Origin: Henricia sp. BOLD:AAB3569
Lineage: Eukaryota > Echinodermata > Asteroidea > Spinulosida > Echinasteridae
NCBI GenBank assembly: GCA_037783545.1
Contig: JBBELK010000543.1
Span: 62,001 to 126,000 of the forward strand
DNA: 64,000 bases
Direction: 5' to 3'
Shown here: piece after piece, positions 48,677 to 61,600 of the stretch
How the letters are laid out: every line of letters begins with the position of its first letter
How positions within the stretch are numbered: position 1 is the first letter of the stretch
Translations under genes and position numbers: made by a program
Notes under the pieces: generated by a model
Database searches by the model: none
Seen by the model: the letters and a program-made list of their open reading frames with translations, nothing else
Told to the model about the DNA's origin: nothing

Positions 48677-51600
48677 CTGAGCATGCGCACAACTCAGGAG
48701 TACCCCAAAGAGGTGTGTACAGACAGCCACGGTTTGCGCGAGAGCAGTCAGGAAGCCTCAACCCAGTTTTTTCTAAACTTTGAAATTTCTCTGCCATTTC
48801 CCGGCGAAAGTCTGTCAATTTTTTTATGACAAGTGCGCAATATAGAGAGTTTAGGGCATGCAAAATTTGAAGTTCGTCGGAACATTTTTCGACCTCCAAA
48901 TTTGCCGACGTTTGGACCACACTTTGACCAAATTGCCGAGCCAAACTGCGGTGCGTTAACGACAGTCCGAATGACTGAACATGCGCACAACTCAGGAGTA
49001 CCCCAAAGAGGTGTGTACAGACAGCCACGGTTTGCGCGAGAGCAGTCAGGAAGCCTCAACCCATTTTTTTCTAAACTTTGAAATTTCTCTGCCATTTCCC
49101 GGCGAAAGTATGTCAATTTTTTTATGACAAGTGCGCAATATAGAGAGTTTAGGGCATGCAAAATTTGAAGTTCGTCGGAACATTTTTCGACCTCCAAATT
49201 TGCCGACGTTTGGACCACACTTTGACCAAATTGCCGAGCCAAACTGCGGTGCGTTAACGACAGTCCGAATGACTGAGCATGCGCACAACTCAGGAGTACC
49301 CCAAAGAGGTGTGTACAGACAGCCACGGTTGGCGCGAGAGCAGTCAGGAAGCCTCAACCCAGTTTTTTCTAAACTTTGAAATTTCTCTGCCATTTCCCGG
49401 CGAAAGTCTGTCAATTTTTTATGACAAGTGCGCAATATAGAGAGTTTAGGGCATGCAAAATTTGAAGTTCGTCGGAACATTTTTCGACCTCCAAATTTGC
49501 CGACGTTTGGACCACACTTTGACCAAATTGCCGAGCCAAACTGCGGTGCGTTAACGACAGTCCGAATGACTGAGCATGCGCACAACTCAGGAGTACCCCA
49601 AAGAGGTGTGTACAGACAGCCACGGTTTGCGCGAGAGCAGTCAGGAAGCCTCAACCCAGTTTTTGTCTAAACTTTGAAATTTCTCTGCCATTTCCCGGCG
49701 AAAGTCTGTCAATTTTTTATGACAAGTGCGCAATATAGAGAGTTTAGGGCATGCAAAATTTGAAGTTCGTCGGAACATTTTTCGACCTCCAAATTTGCCG
49801 ACGTTTGGACCACACTTTGACCAAATTGCCGAGCCAAACTGCGGTGCGTTAACGACAGTCCGAATGACTGAGCATGCGCACAACTCAGGAGTACCCCAAA
49901 GAGGTGTGTACAGACAGCCACGGTTTGCGCGAGAGCAGTCAGGAAGCCTCAACCCAGTTTTTTCTAAACTTTGAAATTTCTCTGCCATTTCCCGGCGAAA
50001 GTCTGTCAATTTTTTATGACAAGTGCGCAATATAGAGAGTTTAGGGCATGCAAAATTTGAAGTTCGTCGGAACATTTTTCGACCTCCAAATTTGCCGACG
50101 TTTGGACCACACTTTGACCAAATTGCCGAACCAAACTGCGGTGCGTTAACGACAGTCCGAATGACTGAGCATGCGCACAACTCAGGAGTGCCCCAAAGAG
50201 GTGTGTACAAACAGCCACGGTTTGCGCGAGAGCAGTCAGGAAGCCTCAACCCAGTTTTTTCTAAACTTTGAAATTTCTCTGCCATTTCCCGGCGAAAGTC
50301 TGTCAATTTTTTATGACAAGTGCGCAATATAGAGAGTTTAGGGCATGCAAAATTTGAAGTTCGTCGGAACATTTTTCGACCTCCAAATTTGCCGAGGTTT
50401 GGACCACACTTTGACCAAATTGCCGAGCCAAACTGCGGTGCGTTAACGACAGTCCGAATGACTGAGCATGCGCACAACTCAGGAGTACCCCAAAGAGGTG
50501 TGTACAGACAGCCACGGTTTGCGCGAGAGCAGTCAGGAAGCCTCAACCCAGTTTTTTCTAAACTTTGAAATTTCTCTGCCATTTCCCGGCGAAAGTCTGT
50601 CAATTTTGTATGACAAGTGCGCAATATAGAGAGTTTAGGGCATGCAAAATTTGAAGTTCGTCGGAACATTTTTCGACCTCCAAATTTGCCGACGTTTGGA
50701 CCACACTTTGACCAAATTGCCGAGCCAAACTGCGGTGCGTTAACGACAGTCCGAATGACTGAGCATGCGCACAACTCAGGAGTACCCCAAAGAGGTGTGT
50801 ACAGACAGCCACGGTTTGCGCGAGAGCAGTCAGGAAGCCTCAACCCAGTTTTTTCTAAACTTTGAAATTTCTCTGCCATTTCCCGGCGAAAGTCTGTCAA
50901 TTTTTTATGACAAGTGCGCAATATAGAGAGTTTAGGGCATGCAAAATTTGAAGTTCGTCGGAACATTTTTCGACCTCCAAATTGGCCGACGTTTGGACCA
51001 CACTTTGACCAAATTGCCGAACCAAACTGCGGTGCGTTAACGACAGTCCGAATGACTGAGCATGCGCACAACTCAGGAGTGCCCCAAAGAGGTGTGTACA
51101 GACAGCCACGGTTTGCGCGAGAGCAGTCAGGAAGCCTCAACCCAGTTTTTTCTAAACTTTGAAATTTCTCTGCCATTTCCCGGCGAAAGTCTGTCATTTT
51201 TTTATGACAAGTGCGCAATATAGAGAGTTTAGGGCATGCAAAATTTGAAGTTCGTCGGAACATTTTTCGACCTCCAAATTTGCCGACGTTTGGACCACAC
51301 TTTGACCAAATTGCCGAGCCAAACTGCGGTGCGTTAACGACAGTCCGAATGACTGAGCATGCGCACAACTCAGGAGTACCCCAAAGAGGTGTGTACAGAC
51401 AGCCACGGTTTGCGCGAGAGCAGTCAGGAAGCCTCAACCCAGTTTTTTCTAAACTTTGAAATTTCTCTGCCATTTCCCGGCGAAAGTCTGTCAATTTTGT
51501 ATGACAAGTGCGCAATATAGAGAGTTTAGGGCATGCAAAATTTGAAGTTCGTCGGAACATTTTTCGACCTCCAAATTTGCCGACGTTTGGACCACACTTT

Positions 51601-51720
51601 GACCAAATTGCCGAGCCAAACTGCGGTGCGTTAACGACAGTCCGAATGACTGAGCATGCGCACAACTCAGGAGTACCCCAAAGAGGTGTGTACAGACAGC
51701 CACGGTTTGCGCGAGAGCAG

Positions 51721-54700
51721 TCAGGAAGCCTCAACCCAGTTTTTTTCTAAACTTTGAAATTTCTCTGCCATTTCCCGGCGAAAGTCTGTCAATTTTTTAT
51801 GATAAGTGCGCAATATAGAGAGTTTAGGGCATGCAAAATTTGAAGTTCGTCGGAACATTTTTCGACCTCCAAATTTGCCGACGTTTGGACCACACTTTGA
51901 CCAAATTGCCGAGCCAAACTGCGGTGCGTTAACGACAGTCTGAATGACTGAGCATGCGCACAACTCAGGAGTATCCCAAAGAGGTGTGTACAGACAGCCA
52001 CGGTTTGCGCGAGAGCAGTCAGGAAGCCTCAACCCAGTTTTTTCTAAACTTTGAAATTTCTCTGCCATTTCCCGGCGAAAGTCTGTCAATTTTTGTATGA
52101 CAAGTGCGCAATATAGAGAGTTTAGGGCATGCAAAATTTGAAGTTCGTCGGAACATTTTTCGACCTCCAAATTTGCCGACGTTTGGACCACACTTTGACC
52201 AAATTGCCGAGCCAAACTGCGGTGCGTTAACGACAGTCCGAATGACTGAGCATGCGCACAACTCAGGAGTACCCCAAAGAGGTGTGTACAGACAGCCACG
52301 GTTTGCGCGAGAGCAGTCAGGAAGCCTCAACCCAGTTTTTTCTAAACTTTGAAATTTCTCTGCCATTTCCCGGCGAAAGTCTGTCAATTTTTTATGACAA
52401 GTGCGCAATATAAAGAGTTTAGGGCATGCAAAATTTGAAGTTCGTCGGAACATTTTTCGACCTCCAAATTTGCCGACGTTTGGACCACACTTTGACCAAA
52501 TTGCCGAGCCAAACTGCGGTGCGTTAACGACAGTCCGAATGACTGAGCATGCGCACAACTCAGGAGTACCCCAAAGAGGTGTGTACAGACAGCCACGGTT
52601 TGCGCGAGAGCAGTCAGGAAGCCTCAACCCAGTTTTTTCTAAACTTTGAAATTTCTCTGCCATTTCCCGGCGAAAGTCTGTCAATTTTTTTATGACAAGT
52701 GCGCAATATAGAGAGTTTAGGGCATGCAAAATTTGAAGTTCGTCGGAACATTTTTCGACCTCCAAATTTGCCGACGTTTGGACCACACTTTGACCAAATT
52801 GCCGAGCCAAACTGCGGTGCGTTAACGACAGTCCGAATGACTGAACATGCGCACAACTCAGGAGTACCCCAAAGAGGTGTGTACAGACAGCCACGGTTTG
52901 CGCGAGAGCAGTCAGGAAGCCTCAACCCAGTTTTTTCTAAACTTTGAAATTTCTCTGCCATTTCCCGGCGAAAGTATGTAAATTTTTTTATGACAAGTGC
53001 GCAATATAGAGAGTTTAGGGCATGCAAAATTTGAAGTTCGTCGGAACATTTTTCGACCTCCAAATTTGCCGACGTTTGGACCACACTTTGACCAAATTGC
53101 CGAGCCAAACTGCGGTGCGTTAACGACAGTCCGAATGACTGAGCATGCGCACAACTCAGGAGTACCCCAAAGAGGTGTGTACAGACAGCCACGGTTGGCG
53201 CGAGAGCAGTCAGGAAGCCTCAACCCAGTTTTTTCTAAACTTTGAAATTTCTCTGCCATTTCCCGGCGAAAGTCTGTCAATTTTTTATGACAAGTGCGCA
53301 ATATAGAGAGTTTAGGGCATGCAAAATTTGAAGTTCGTCGGAACATTTTTCGACCTCCAAATTTGCCGACGTTTGGACCACACTTTGACCAAATTGCCGA
53401 GCCAAACTGCGGTGCGTTAACGACAGTCCGAATGACTGAGCATGCGCACAACTCAGGAGTACCCCAAAGAGGTGTGTACAGACAGCCACGGTTTGCGCGA
53501 GAGCAGTCAGGAAGCCTCAACCCAGTTTTTTCTAAACTTTGAAATTTCTCTGCCATTTCCCGGCGAAAGTCTGTCAATTTTTTATGACAAGTGCGCAATA
53601 TAGAGAGTTTAGGGCATGCAAAATTTGAAGTTCGTCGGAACATTTTTCGACCTCCAAATTTGCCGACGTTTGGACCACACTTTGACCAAATTGCCGAGCC
53701 AAACTGCGGTGCGTTAACGACAGTCCGAATGACTGAGCATGCGCACAACTCAGGAGTACCCCAAAGAGGTGTGTACAGACAGCCACGGTTTGCGCGAGAG
53801 CAGTCAGGAAGCCTCAACCCAGTTTTTTCTAAACTTTGAAATTTCTCTGCCATTTCCCGGCGAAAGTCTGTCAATTTGTTATGACAAGTGCGCAATATAG
53901 AGAGTTTAGGGCATGCAAAATTTAAAGTTCGTCGGAACATTTTTCGACCTCCAAATTTGCCGACGTTTGGACCACACTTTGACCAAATTGCCGAACCAAA
54001 CTGCGGTGCGTTAACGACAGTCCGAATGACTGAGCATGCGCACAACTCAGGAGTGCCCCAAAGAGGTGTGTACAGACAGCCACGGTTTGCGCGAGAGCAG
54101 TCAGGAAGCCTCAACCCGGTTTTTTCTAAACTTTGAAATTTCTCTGCCATTTCCCGGCGAAAGTCTGTCAATTTTTTATGACAAGTGCGCAATATAGAGA
54201 GTTTAGGGCATGCAAAATTTGAAGTTCGTCGGAACATTTTTCGACCTCCAAATTTGCCGACGTTTGGACCACACTTTGACCAAATTGCCGAGCCAAACTG
54301 CGGTGCGTTAACGACAGTCCGAATGACTGAGCATGCGCACAACTCAGGAGTACCCCAAAGAGGTGTGTACAGACAGCCACGGTTTGCGCGAGAGCAGTCA
54401 GGAAGCCTCAACCCAGTTTTTTCTAAACTTTGAAATTTCTCTGCCATTTCCCGGCGAAAGTCTGTCAATTTTTTATGACAAGTGCGCAATATAGAGAGTT
54501 TAGGGCATGCAAAATTTGAAGTTCGTCGGAACATTTTTCGACCTCCAAATTTGCCGACGTTTGGACCACACTTTGACCAAATTGCCGAGCCAAACTGCGG
54601 TGCGTTAACGACAGTCCGAATGACTGAGCATGCGCACAACTCAGGAGTACCCCAAAGAGGTGTGTACAGACAGCCACGGTTTGCGCGAGAGCAGTCAGGA

Positions 54701-57700
54701 AGCCTCAACCCAGTTTTTTTCTAAACTTTGAAATTTCTCTGCCATTTCCCGGCGAAAGTCTGTCAATTTTTGTATGACAAGTGCGCAATATAGAGAGTTT
54801 AGGGCATGCAAACTTTGAAGTTCGTCGGAACATTTTTCGACCTCCAAATTTGCCGACGTTTGGACCACACTTTGACCAAATTGCCGAGCCAAACTGCGGT
54901 GCGTTAACGACAGTCCGAATGACTGAACATGCGCACAACTCAGGAGTACCCCAAAGAGGTGTGTACAGACAGCCACGGTTTGCGCGAGAGCAGTCAGGAA
55001 GCCTCAACCCAGTTTTTTCTAAACTTTGAAATTTCTCTGCCATTTCCCGGCTAAAGTATGTCAATTTTTTTATGACAAGTGCGCAATATAGAGAGTTTAG
55101 GGCATGCAAAATTTGAAGTTCGTCGGAACATTTTTCGACCTCCAAATTTGCCGACGTTTGGACCACACTTTGACCAAATTGCCGAGCCAAACTGCGGTGC
55201 GTTAACGACAGTCCGAATGACTGAGCATGCGCACAACTCAGGAGTACCCCAAAGAGGTGTGTACAGACAGCCACGGTTGGCGCGAGAGCAGTCAGGAAGC
55301 CTCAACCCAGTTTTTTCTAAACTTTGAAATTTCTCTGCCATTTCCCGGCGAAAGTCTGTCAATTTTTTATGACAAGTGCGCAATATAGAGAGTTTAGGCC
55401 ATGCAAAATTTGAAGTTCGTCGGAACATTTTTCGACCTCCAAATTTGCCGACGTTTGGACCACACTTTGACCAAATTGCCGAGCCAAACTGCGGTGCGTT
55501 AACGACAGTCCGAATGACTGAGCATGCGCACAACTCAGGAGTACCCCAAAGAGGTGTGTACAGACAGCCACGGTTTGCGCGAGAGCAGTCAGGAAGCCTA
55601 AACCCAGTTTTTTCTAAACTTTGAAATTTCTCTGCCATTTCCCGGCGAAAGTCTGTCAATTTTTTATGACAAGTGCGCAATATAGAGAGTTTAGGGCATG
55701 CAAAATTTGAAGTTCGTCGGAACATTTTTCGACCTCCAAATTTGCCGACGTTTGGACCACACTTTGACCAAATTGCCGAGCCAAACTGCGGTGCGTTAAC
55801 GACAGTCCGAATGACTGAGCATGCGCACAACTCAGGAGTACCCCAAAGAGGTGTGTACAGACAGCCACGGTTTGCGCGAGAGCAGTCAGGAAGCCTCAAC
55901 CCAGTTTTTTCTAAACTTTGAAATTTCTCTGCCATTTCCCGGCGAAAGTCTGTCCATTTTTTATGACAAGTGCGCAATATAGAGAGTTTAGGGCATGCAA
56001 AATTTGAAGTTCGTCGGAACATTTTTCGACCTCCAAATTTGCCGACGTTTGGACCACACTTTGACCAAATTGCCGAGCCAAACTGCGGTGCGTTAACGAC
56101 AGTCCGAATGACTGAGCATGCGCACAACTCATGAGTACCCCAAAGAGGTGTGTACAGACAGCCACGGTTTGCGCGAGAGCAGTCAGGAAGCCTCAACCCA
56201 GTTTTTTCTAAACTTTGAAATTTCTCTGCCATTTCCCGGCGAAAGTCTGTCAATTTTTTATGACAAGTGCGCAATATAGAGAGTTTAGGGCATGCAAAAT
56301 TTGAAGTTCGTCGGAACATTTTTCGACCTCCAAATTTGCCGACGTTTGGACCACACTTTGACCAAATTGCCGAACCAAACTGCGGTGCGTTAACGACAGT
56401 CCGAATGACTGAGCATGCGCACAACTCAGGAGTGCCCCAAAGAGGTGTGTACAGACAGCCACGGTTTGCGCGAGAGCAGTCAGGAAGCCTCAACCCAGTT
56501 TTTTCTAAACTTTGAAATTTCTCTGCCATTTCCCGGCGAAAGTCTGTCAATTTTTTATGACAAGTGCGCAATATAGAGAGTTTAGGGCATGCAAAATTTG
56601 AAGTTCGTCGGAACATTTTTCGACCTCCAAATTTGCCGACGTTTGGACCACACTTTGACCAAATTGCCGAGCCAAACTGCGGTGCGTTAACGACAGTCCG
56701 AATGACTGAGCATGCGCACAACTCAGGAGTACCCCAAAGAGGTGTGTACAGACAGCCACGGTTTGCGCGAGAGCAGTCAGGAAGCCTCAACCCAGTTTTT
56801 TTCTAAACTTTGAAATTTATCTGCCATTTCCCGGCGAAAGTCTGTCAATTTTTTATGATAAGTGCGCAATATAGAGAGTTTAGGGCATGCAAAATTTGAA
56901 GTTCGTCGGAACATTTTTCGACCTCCAAATTTGCCGACGTTTGGACCACACTTTGACCAAATTGCCGAGCCAAACTGCGGTGCGTTAACGACAGTCTGAA
57001 TGACTGAGCATGCGCACAACTCAGGAGTACCCCAAAGAGATGTGTACAGACAGCCACGGTTTGCGCGAGAGCAGTCAGGAAGCCTCAACCCAGTTTTTTC
57101 TAAACTTTGAAATTTCTCTGCCATTTCCCGGCGAAAGTCTGTCAATTTTTGTATGACAAGTGCGCAATATAGAGAGTTTAGGGCATGCAAAATTTGAAGT
57201 TCGTCGGAACATTTTTCGACCTCCAAATTTGCCGACGTTTGGACCACACTTTGACCAAATTGCCGAGCCAAACTGCGGTGCGTTAACGACAGTCCGAATG
57301 ACTGAGCATGCGCACAACTCAGGAGTACCCCAAAGAGGTGTGTACAGACAGCCACGGTTTGCGCGAGAGCAGTCAGGAAGCCTCAACCCAGTTTTTTCTA
57401 AACTTTGAAATTTCTCTGCCATTTCCCGGCGAAAGTCTGTCAATTTTTGTATGACAAGTGCGCAATATAGAGAGTTTAGGGCATGCAAAATTTGAAGTTC
57501 GTCGGAACATTTTTCGACCTCCAAATTTGCCGACGTTTGGACCACACTTTGACCAAATTGCCGAGCCAAACTGCGGTGCGTTAACGACAGTCCGAATGAC
57601 TGAGCATGCGCACAACTCAGGAGTACCCCAAAGAGGTGTGTACAGACAGCCACGGTTTGCGCGAGAGCAGTCAGGAAGCCTCAACCCAGTTTTTTCTAAA

Positions 57701-58600
57701 CTTTGAAATTTCTCTGCCATTTCCCGGCGAAAGTCTGTCAATTTTTTATGACAAGTGCGCAATATAAAGAGTTTAGGGCATGCAAAATTTGAAGTTCGTC
57801 GGAACATTTTTCGACCTCCAAATTTGCCGACGTTTGGACCACACTTTGACCAAATTGCCGAGCCAAACTGCGGTGCGTTAACGACAGTCCGAATGACTGA
57901 GCATGCGCACAACTCAGGAGTACCCCAAAGAGGTGTGTACAGACAGCCACGGTTTGCGCGAGAGCAGTCAGGAAGCCTCAACCCAGTTTTTTCTAAACTT
58001 TGAAATTTCTCTGCCATTTCCCGGCGAAAGTCTGTCAATTTTTTTATGACAAGTGCGCAATATAGAGAGTTTAGGGCATGCAAAATTTGAAGTTCGTCGG
58101 AACATTTTTCGACCTCCAAATTTGCCGACGTTTGGACCACACTTTGACCAAATTGCCGAGCCAAACTGCGGTGCGTTAACGACAGTCCGAATGACTGAAC
58201 ATGCGCACAACTCAGGAGTACCCCAAAGAGGTGTGTACAGACAGCCACGGTTTGCGCGAGAGCAGTCAGGAAGCCTCAACCCAGTTTTTTCTAAACTTTG
58301 AAATTTATCTGCCATTTCCCGGCGAAAGTATGTCAATTTTTTTATGACAAGTGCGCAATATAGAGAGTTTAGGGCATGCAAAATTTGAAGTTCGTCGGAA
58401 CATTTTTCGACCTCCAAATTTGCCGACGTTTGGACCACACTTTGACCAAATTGCCGAGCCAAACTGCGGTGCGTTAACGACAGTCCGAATGACTGAGCAT
58501 GCGCACAACTCAGGAGTACCCCAAAGAGGTGTGTACAGACAGCCACGGTTGGCGCGAGAGCAGTCAGGAAGCCTCAACCCAGTTTTTTCTAAACTTTGAA
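51721..58600. repeat. Long HOR of 17-18 monomers
   Basis: An ordered set (GATAAGTGCG with GTCTGAATGAC; CAATTTTTGTATGAC; ATATAAAGAGTTTAG; ACTGAACATGCG; GAAAGTATGT; GGTTGGCGCGAG) runs from 51.79 to 53.2 kb and again from 56.85 to 58.6 kb. The offset is 5,056 bp at the start and 5,354 bp later, because the second copy has one extra CAATTTTTGTATGAC monomer. Confidence 0.75.
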
Positions 58601-61600
58601 ATTTCTCTGCCATTTCAAGGCGAAAGTCTGTCAATTTTTTATGACAAGTGCGCAATATAGAGAGTTTAGGGCATGCAAAATTTGAAGTTCGTCGGAACAT
58701 TTTTCGACCTCCAAATTTGCCGACGTTTGGACCACACTTTGACCAAATTGCCGAGCCAAACTGCGGTGCGTTAACGACAGTCCGAATGACTGAGCATGCG
58801 CACAACTCAGGAGTACCCCAAAGAGGTGTGTACAGACAGCCACGGTTTGCGCGAGAGCAGTCAGGAAGCCTCAACCCAGTTTTTTCTAAACTTTGAAATT
58901 TCTCTGCCATTTCCCGGCGAAAGTCTGTCAATTTTTTATGACAAGTGCGCAATATAGAGAGTTTAGGGCATGCAAAATTTGAAGTTCGTCGGAACATTTT
59001 TCGACCTCCAAATTTGCCGACGTTTGGACCACACTTTGACCAAATTGCCGAGCCAAACTGCGGTGCGTTAACGACAGTCCGAATGACTGAGCATGCGCAC
59101 AACTCAGGAGTACCCCAAAGAGGTGTGTACAGACAGCCACGGTTTGCGCGAGAGCAGTCAGGAAGCCTCAACCCAGTTTTTTTCTAAACTTTGAAATTTC
59201 TCTGCCATTTCCAGGCGAAAGTCTGTCAATTTTTTATGACAAGTGCGCAATATAGAGAGTTTAGGGCATGCAAAATTTGAAGTTCGTCGGAACATTTTTC
59301 GACCTCCAAATTTGCCGACGTTTGGACCACACTTTGACCAAATTGCCGAACCAAACTGCGGTGCGTTAACGACAGTCCGAATGACTGAGCATGCGCACAA
59401 CTCAGGAGTGCCCCAAAGAGGTGTGTACAGACAGCCACGGTTTGCGCGAGAGCAGTCAGGAAGCCTCAACCCAGTTTTTTCTAAACTTTGAAATTTCTCT
59501 GCCATTTCCCGGCGAAAGTCTGTCAATTTTTTATGACAAGTGCGCAATATAGAGAGTTTAGGGCATGCAAAATTTGAAGTTCGTCGGAACATTTTTCGAC
59601 CTCCAAATTTGCCGACGTTTGGACCACACTTTGACCAAATTGCCGAGCCAAACTGCTGTGCGTTAACGACAGTCCGAATGACTGAGCATGCGCACAACTC
59701 AGGAGTACCCCAAAGAGGTGTGTACAGACAGCCACGGTTTGCGCGAGAGCAGTCAGGAAGCCTCAACCCAGTTTTTTCTAAACTTTGAAATTTCTCTGCC
59801 ATTTCCCGGCGAAAGTATGTCATTTTTTTTATGACAAGTGCGCAATATAGAGAGTTTAGGGCATGCAAAATTTGAAGTTCGTCGGAACATTTTTCGACCT
59901 CCAAATTTGCCGACGTTTGGACCACACTTTGACCAAATTGCCGAGCAAAACTGCGGTGCGTTAACGACAGTCCGAATGACTGAGCATGCGCACAACTCAT
60001 GAGTACCCCAAAGAGGTGTGTACAGACAGCCACGGTTTGCGCGAGAGCAGTCAGGAAGCCTCAACCCAGTTTTTTCTAAACTTTGAAATTTATCTGCCAT
60101 TTCCCGGCGAAAGTCTGTCAATTTTTTATGACAAGTGCGCAATATAGAGAGTTTAGGGCATGCAAAATTTGAAGTTCGTCGGAACATTTTTCGACCTCCA
60201 AATTTGCCGACGTTTGGACCACACTTTGACCAAATTGCCGAGCCAAACTGCGGTGCGTTAACGACAGTCCGAATGACTGAGCATGCGCACAACTCAGGAG
60301 TACCCCAAAGAGGCGTGTACAGACAGCCACGGTTTGCGCGAGAGCAGTCAGGAAGCCTCAACCCAGTTTTTTCTAAACTTTGAAATTTCTCTGCCATTTC
60401 CCGGCGAAAGTCTGTCAATTTTTTATGACAAGTGCGCAATATAGAGAGTTTAGGGCATGCAAAATTTGAAGTTCGTCGGAACATTTTTCGACTTCCAAAT
60501 TTGCCGACGTTTGGACCACACTTTGACCAAATTGCCGAGCCAAACTGCGGTGCGTTAACGACAGTCCGAATGACTGAGCATGCGCACAACTCAGGAGTAC
60601 CCCAAAGAGGTGTGTACAGACAGCCACGGTTTGCGCGAGAGCAGTCAGGAAGCCTCAACCCAGTTTTTTCTAAACTTTGAAATTTCTCTGCCATTTCCCG
60701 GCGAAAGTCTGTCAATTTGTTATGACAAGTGCGCAATATAGAGAGTTTAGGGCATGCAAAATTTGAAGTTCGTCGGAACATTTTTCGACCTCCAAATTTG
60801 CCGACGTTTGGACCACACTTTGACCAAATTGCCGAGCCAAACTGCGGTGCGTTAACGACAGTCCGAATGACTGAGCATGCGCACAACTCAGGAGTACCCC
60901 GAAGAGGTGTGTACAGACAGCCACGGTTTGCGCGAGAGCAGTCAGGAAGCCTCAACCCAGTTTTTTCTAAACTTTGAAATTTCTCTGCCATTTCCCGGCG
61001 AAAGTCTGTCAATTTGTTATGACAAGTGCGCAATATAAAGAGTTTAGGGCATGCAAAATTTGAAGTTTGTCGGAACATTTTTCGACCTCCAAATTTGCCG
61101 ACGTTTGGACCACACTTTGACCAAATTGCCGAGCCAAACTGCGGTGCGTTAACGACAGTCCGAATGACTGAGCATGCGCACAACTCATGAGTACCCCAAA
61201 GAGGTGTGTACAGACAGCCACGGTTTGCGCGAGAGCAGTCAGGAAGCCTCAACCCAGTTTTTTCTAAACTTTGAAATTTCTCTGCCATTTCCCGGCGAAA
61301 GTCTGTCAATTTGTTTATGACAAGTGCGCAATATAGAGAGTTTAGGGCATGCAAAATTTGAAGTTCGTCGGAACATTTTTCGACCTCCAAATTTGCCGAC
61401 GTTTGGACCACACTTTGACCAAATTGCCGAGCCAAACTGCGGTGCGTTAACGACAGTCCGAATGACTGAACATGCGCACAACTCAGGAGTACCCCAAAGA
61501 GGTGTGTACAGACAGCCACGGTTTGCGCGAGAGCAGTCAGGAAGCCTCAACCCAGTTTTTTTCTAAACTTTGAAATTTCTCTGCCATTTCCCGGCGAAAG

